A program made the translations under genes and the position numbers. Shown piece after piece: positions 15,311 through 17,877 of a stretch of DNA of 17,877 bases (position 1 is its first letter; the number at the start of each line of letters is the position of its first letter). The notes beneath the pieces were generated by a model. The model saw nothing but the letters and a program-made list of their open reading frames with translations, did not search any database and was not told the DNA's origin. The stretch spans positions 1 through 17,877 of the forward strand of contig JAITFL010000144.1 of NCBI GenBank assembly GCA_031281385.1, given 5' to 3'. The DNA comes from Holophagales bacterium (lineage in GTDB: Bacteria > Acidobacteriota > Holophagae > Holophagales > Holophagaceae).

Positions 15311-16336
15311 TCACCTTTGCACCCTTCCTGAAGCATTTCCACTTGCGAGATTTTTGACTTCTTCCACAGACACTTGATTGTAATCGCCTTCAATGCTATG
15401 TTTTAGACAGCTTGCCGCCACGGCAAATTCCAGTGCTTCTCCTGAAGGATAATTATTGAGCAGCGCAAAAATAAGCCCTGCTGCAAATGAATCTCCCGCT
15501 CCAACTCGATCAACTATGTGTATTTGGTATTCTTTGCTAAAAATAAAATCTTTGCCATCAAAAAGCATCGCCGCCCAAAGATTGTCATTGGCGGACAACG
15601 ACCCTCTTAAAGTTATTGCCGCTTTTTGAAAATTAAAACGCTCCACAAGTTTTTTCGCTACATCTTTATAGCTTTCATGGTTCAATTTCCCCGAAGCGAC
15701 ATTTGTTCCGTCAGCCCTTATGCCAAAAACGTCAGTCGCGTCCTCTTCGTTTGCTATGCATATGTCAACGCACCTGCATAGCTCGCTCATCACCTTACCT
15801 GCTTTTTCTTTGCTCCAAAGTTTGTTTCGATAGTTGAGATCGCAACTAATGATTATATTTTTTTTCTTTGCGGCCTTGCAGGCCTCAAGGCATATTTGTG
15901 CCGCGTTGTCACTAAGCGCTGGCGAAATACCTGTAAAATGAAACCAGTGCGCTCCATCAAATATCTTGTCCCAGTCAAAATCTGACGGCAGCGCTTTTGC
16001 TATCGCAGAACCGGCCCTGTCGTAAATAACCTTGGACGGCCTTTGGCTGGCCCCTTTTTCAAGAAAATAAATGCCTACTCTATCGCCCCCCCAAACCATT
16101 GACGAGGTGTCCACCCCATGTTTCCTTAAAGAATTCACCCCTGCCCGCGCAATATCGTTTGGGGGCATCTTGCTCACAAACGCCACATCAACGCCAAAAT
16201 TAGCCAGCGACACTGCCACGTTGGCTTCCCCGCCGCCGTAGGTGGCGGAATACCTGTCAGCCTGCGTGAACCTCAAATATCCTTCCGGCGCGAGGCGCAA
16301 CATCAGTTCGCCAAACGTGATAACCCTCTTTGACAT
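15311..16336 (-). CDS. kdgK: 2-Keto-3-deoxygluconate kinase (PfkB family)
   Basis: The protein has 341 residues of the PfkB/ribokinase family. The N-terminal MSKRVITFGELMLRLAPEGYLRF and the substrate-site GGGEANVAVSLA (34-45) are typical of KDG kinases. The catalytic motif DRVGAGDSFAAGL starts at residue 276, with the catalytic base Asp282. It phosphorylates 2-keto-3-deoxygluconate with ATP to give KDPG. The ATG at 16336 directly abuts the eda stop (TAAATG), so translation is coupled. The stop lies 4 bases before uxuA. A fructokinase would be the alternative from sequence alone, but its place between eda and uxuA settles the assignment. Confidence 0.93.
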   Translation of the reverse strand: MSKRVITFGELMLRLAPEGYLRFTQADRYSATYGGGEANVAVSLANFGVDVAFVSKMPPNDIARAGVNSLRKHGVDTSSMVWGGDRVGIYFLEKGASQRPSKVIYDRAGSAIAKALPSDFDWDKIFDGAHWFHFTGISPALSDNAAQICLEACKAAKKKNIIISCDLNYRNKLWSKEKAGKVMSELCRCVDICIANEEDATDVFGIRADGTNVASGKLNHESYKDVAKKLVERFNFQKAAITLRGSLSANDNLWAAMLFDGKDFIFSKEYQIHIVDRVGAGDSFAAGLIFALLNNYPSGEALEFAVAASCLKHSIEGDYNQVSVEEVKNLASGNASGRVQR

Positions 16337-16981
16337 TTATCGCGCCTCTCTCAGTTTTTTTACAGCCAACGCCGCTTCTTTTGCGAGCATTGAAATTTCT
16401 CCAAAGTTGCCGCTATTTATGTGTTCCTTGGGCGTCAACCAGCTTCCGCCGCAGGCTATCACCTTGTCAAAAGCGAGATATGTGCATAAATTATTAATGT
16501 CAATCCCGCCCGTTGGCATAAACTTCACGTTGGAATAAGGGGCGCTGAGTGCTTTGAGCATTTTGATTCCGCCAGCGGCCTCAGCCGGAAAAAATTTGAC
16601 GAAGTCCAGCCCAAGCTCCATGGCTTTTTCAATTTCGCTTGGCGTCACGCAACCTGGGATGATTGGGATTTTTTTCGACAGGCAGTGTTCGACGACTTTT
16701 GGATTGAGGCCCGGAGACACAATAAATTTCGCGCCCGCGTCAATGGCTTGGTCTGCTTGGCGCGTAGTCAGCACTGTGCCGGCCCCCAACAACATCTGTG
16801 GGAACTCTTGCGAAACCAGCTTTATTGACTCTTCGGCGGCCTGCGTCCTAAACACTATTTCCGCGCACGGCAGGCCGCCCTCGATAAGTGCGCTGGCCGA
16901 CTGAACGGCTTTTGGGGGATCGTCCAGCGATACCACCGGGACAACTCCAAAACCACACAGTTTATTTAGCAGGTCTTCCAT
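16337..16981 (-). CDS. eda: KDPG aldolase
   Basis: The protein has 214 residues, the family's usual length, from the ATG at 16981 with an AAAGGA site a few bases upstream. A longer frame to 17050 would add 23 residues without family match. It shows a TIM-barrel with Glu41 and Arg45 (AEIVFRT), LLGAGTVL, SPGLNP, PGCVTPSEIEKAMELG, the Schiff-base Lys129 in VKFFPAEAAGG, and PTGGI. It cleaves 2-keto-3-deoxy-6-phosphogluconate to pyruvate and glyceraldehyde-3-phosphate, and may also act on 4-hydroxy-2-oxoglutarate. It is the first gene of the operon and its stop abuts the kdgK start. It begins 86 bases after the miaB stop, so transcription may start in that gap or read through from miaB. Confidence 0.95.
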   Translation of the reverse strand: MEDLLNKLCGFGVVPVVSLDDPPKAVQSASALIEGGLPCAEIVFRTQAAEESIKLVSQEFPQMLLGAGTVLTTRQADQAIDAGAKFIVSPGLNPKVVEHCLSKKIPIIPGCVTPSEIEKAMELGLDFVKFFPAEAAGGIKMLKALSAPYSNVKFMPTGGIDINNLCTYLAFDKVIACGGSWLTPKEHINSGNFGEISMLAKEAALAVKKLREAR

Positions 16982-17009
16982 TTTTCCTTTCCCGCCCGAT
17001 AAGATCAGT

Positions 17010-17021
17010 CTAACACTAACA
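17010..17021 (-). promoter_or_regulatory. Tandem TGTTAG hexamer in the leader of the hexuronate operon
   Basis: Two adjacent copies of TGTTAG (read on the minus strand) lie about 30 bases before the eda start, downstream of an AT-rich CATAAT-like -10 candidate whose -35 is poor. The 86-base gap must hold the operon promoter if it is not read from miaB. The repeat might be part of an operator, but it matches no known UxuR, ExuR or KdgR site that I can recall. Confidence 0.25.
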
Positions 17022-17067
17022 AAATTATTATGCTTTTGCAGTTGAGGCATTTGTAGCCGTGATTCAC

Positions 17068-17877
17068 TTACACTAGCTCGCCCTTCAGCCAGTGTGGGCC
17101 CGCATCAACAATTCTCACATCAACGAGCCGCCCAAACGGCAGCGCGGAATCGCCTGCGTTTTCTATGTGGACGTTTCGCCATTGGGCAGTGCGGGCCAGC
17201 CAGCGCCCCTGCCCCGACTCTGGGCGGCCCTCTATCCTTACAGGCACTATTTTTCCGACCTCGCGGCGGTGGCTCTCAAATGTTAGCTCGGTCTGCCGGG
17301 ACTGGAGCCTAGCAAGCCTTTCATGCTTTACTGCATCGGGCAGATCATCCGCCAGCCGAATGGCTGCGGTGCCTGGCCGCGGACTGTAGATAAAACTAAA
17401 GGACGCGTCAAACCTAAGTTTTTCTAGCAGAGACATCGTTGCTTCAAAATCCTCGTCTGTTTCCCCCGGAAAGCCCACTATGAAATCTGTGGAGAGACAG
17501 ATTCCGCGCCGCCCTTCCCCCAAATACCCCACACGATCAATGTAATCTTGGGTCGTATAGCCACGCCCCATGCGCCTTAGCACTTTGTCTGATCCGCTTT
17601 GCAGCGGCAGATGCAGAAATGGAGCCACTTTTGGAATAGTCACCAAGGCTTCTGCCAGTTCTTTGGTAAAGTTCATCGGGTGGCTGGTGGTAAAGCGTAT
17701 CCATTCTAGGCCATCTATTTCCGCCACTCTGTGCAGCAATTCGGCAAACGTGCATCCACCCTTGTAGCTGTTCACGTTTTGGCCCAACAGTTCGATTTCG
17801 CAATACCCATCGGCTACTAGGCCCCTGATCTCTTTCAAAATATCTTCCACGGGGCGGTGCCTTTCCCCGCCACGCGT
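17068..17877 (-). CDS. miaB: tRNA-2-methylthio-N6-dimethylallyladenosine synthase, C-terminal part, partial
   Basis: The frame is open through the right edge (270 codons including the stop), so the 5' end lies outside. The first residues TRGGERHRPVEDI align just after the radical-SAM cysteine cluster, which must be off the edge. The LGQNVNSY motif (17764-17787) identifies MiaB rather than RimO or MtaB. The SAM barrel continues with FTTSHP, LPLQSGSDKVLRRMGRGYT and STDFIVGFPGETDEDFE. A C-terminal TRAM RNA-binding domain (about the last 65 residues, from VGKIVPVRIEG) ends at TAA 17068-17070. The enzyme adds a methylthio group to i6A37 of tRNAs reading UNN codons. The internal GTG at 17850 is not the true start. 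It is GC-rich compared with the operon downstream. Confidence 0.93.
   Translation of the reverse strand, partial: TRGGERHRPVEDILKEIRGLVADGYCEIELLGQNVNSYKGGCTFAELLHRVAEIDGLEWIRFTTSHPMNFTKELAEALVTIPKVAPFLHLPLQSGSDKVLRRMGRGYTTQDYIDRVGYLGEGRRGICLSTDFIVGFPGETDEDFEATMSLLEKLRFDASFSFIYSPRPGTAAIRLADDLPDAVKHERLARLQSRQTELTFESHRREVGKIVPVRIEGRPESGQGRWLARTAQWRNVHIENAGDSALPFGRLVDVRIVDAGPHWLKGELV

Overview
The window is ordinary protein-coding bacterial DNA. It shows no rRNA, tRNA, CRISPR array or insertion sequence that I could recognise. The organism cannot be named from sequence alone. A BshC homologue points to a bacillithiol-making lineage, such as Firmicutes, Bacteroidota, Acidobacteriota or Deinococcus-like groups. 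The ImuB plus DnaE2-type pair is rare in typical Firmicutes. The envelope protein next to bshC looks Acidobacteriota-like to me, whereas the two-component system resembles those of gut Clostridia from memory. I lean to an Acidobacteriota-like or other diderm bacterium carrying acquired segments, with low confidence. Base composition is mosaic. Hand counts of single 60-base lines gave about 35% GC in the histidine kinase, 73% in the dnaE2-like gene, 42% in the hexuronate operon and 67% in miaB.

Layout. Positions 1-377 (minus) hold the 5' end of a membrane-anchored sensory protein. Divergent from it, 622-2528 (plus) encode a membrane histidine kinase and a REC-LuxR response regulator with a 4-base overlap, behind a good sigma70-type promoter at 547-575. 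Positions 2729-6912 (plus) encode an ImuB-like Y-family polymerase homologue and a DnaE2/ImuC-like polymerase III alpha subunit. Together they form a two-gene translesion-synthesis cassette without imuA, driven by a promoter with an 11-base direct repeat in its spacer. The poorly coding stretch 6913-7588 contains one possible orphan small gene with a duplicated Trp/Cys motif. Positions 7589-9391 (minus) encode an exported cyclophilin-type peptidyl-prolyl isomerase with a long helical N-terminal region. Divergent from it, 9445-10617 (plus) encode a short BshC-like protein.

Positions 16981 down to 10631 (minus) form a six-gene operon ordered eda-kdgK-uxuA-uxuB-uxaC-exuT, with junctions of 0, 4, -4, 1 and -4 bases. 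It encodes uptake of glucuronate, isomerisation to fructuronate, reduction to mannonate, dehydration to 2-keto-3-deoxygluconate (KDG), phosphorylation to KDPG and cleavage to pyruvate plus glyceraldehyde-3-phosphate. No galacturonate-branch enzymes (tagaturonate reductase, altronate dehydratase) and no dedicated regulator are present in the window. Positions 17068-17877 (minus) hold the 3' part of miaB, whose 5' end lies outside.

No clearly new system emerges. The most unusual items are the imuA-less mutasome cassette with its degenerate PHP domain, the short BshC facing a cyclophilin fusion, the pairing of a HisKA kinase with a LuxR-type regulator, and the orphan repeat-bearing reading frame at 7030-7431.
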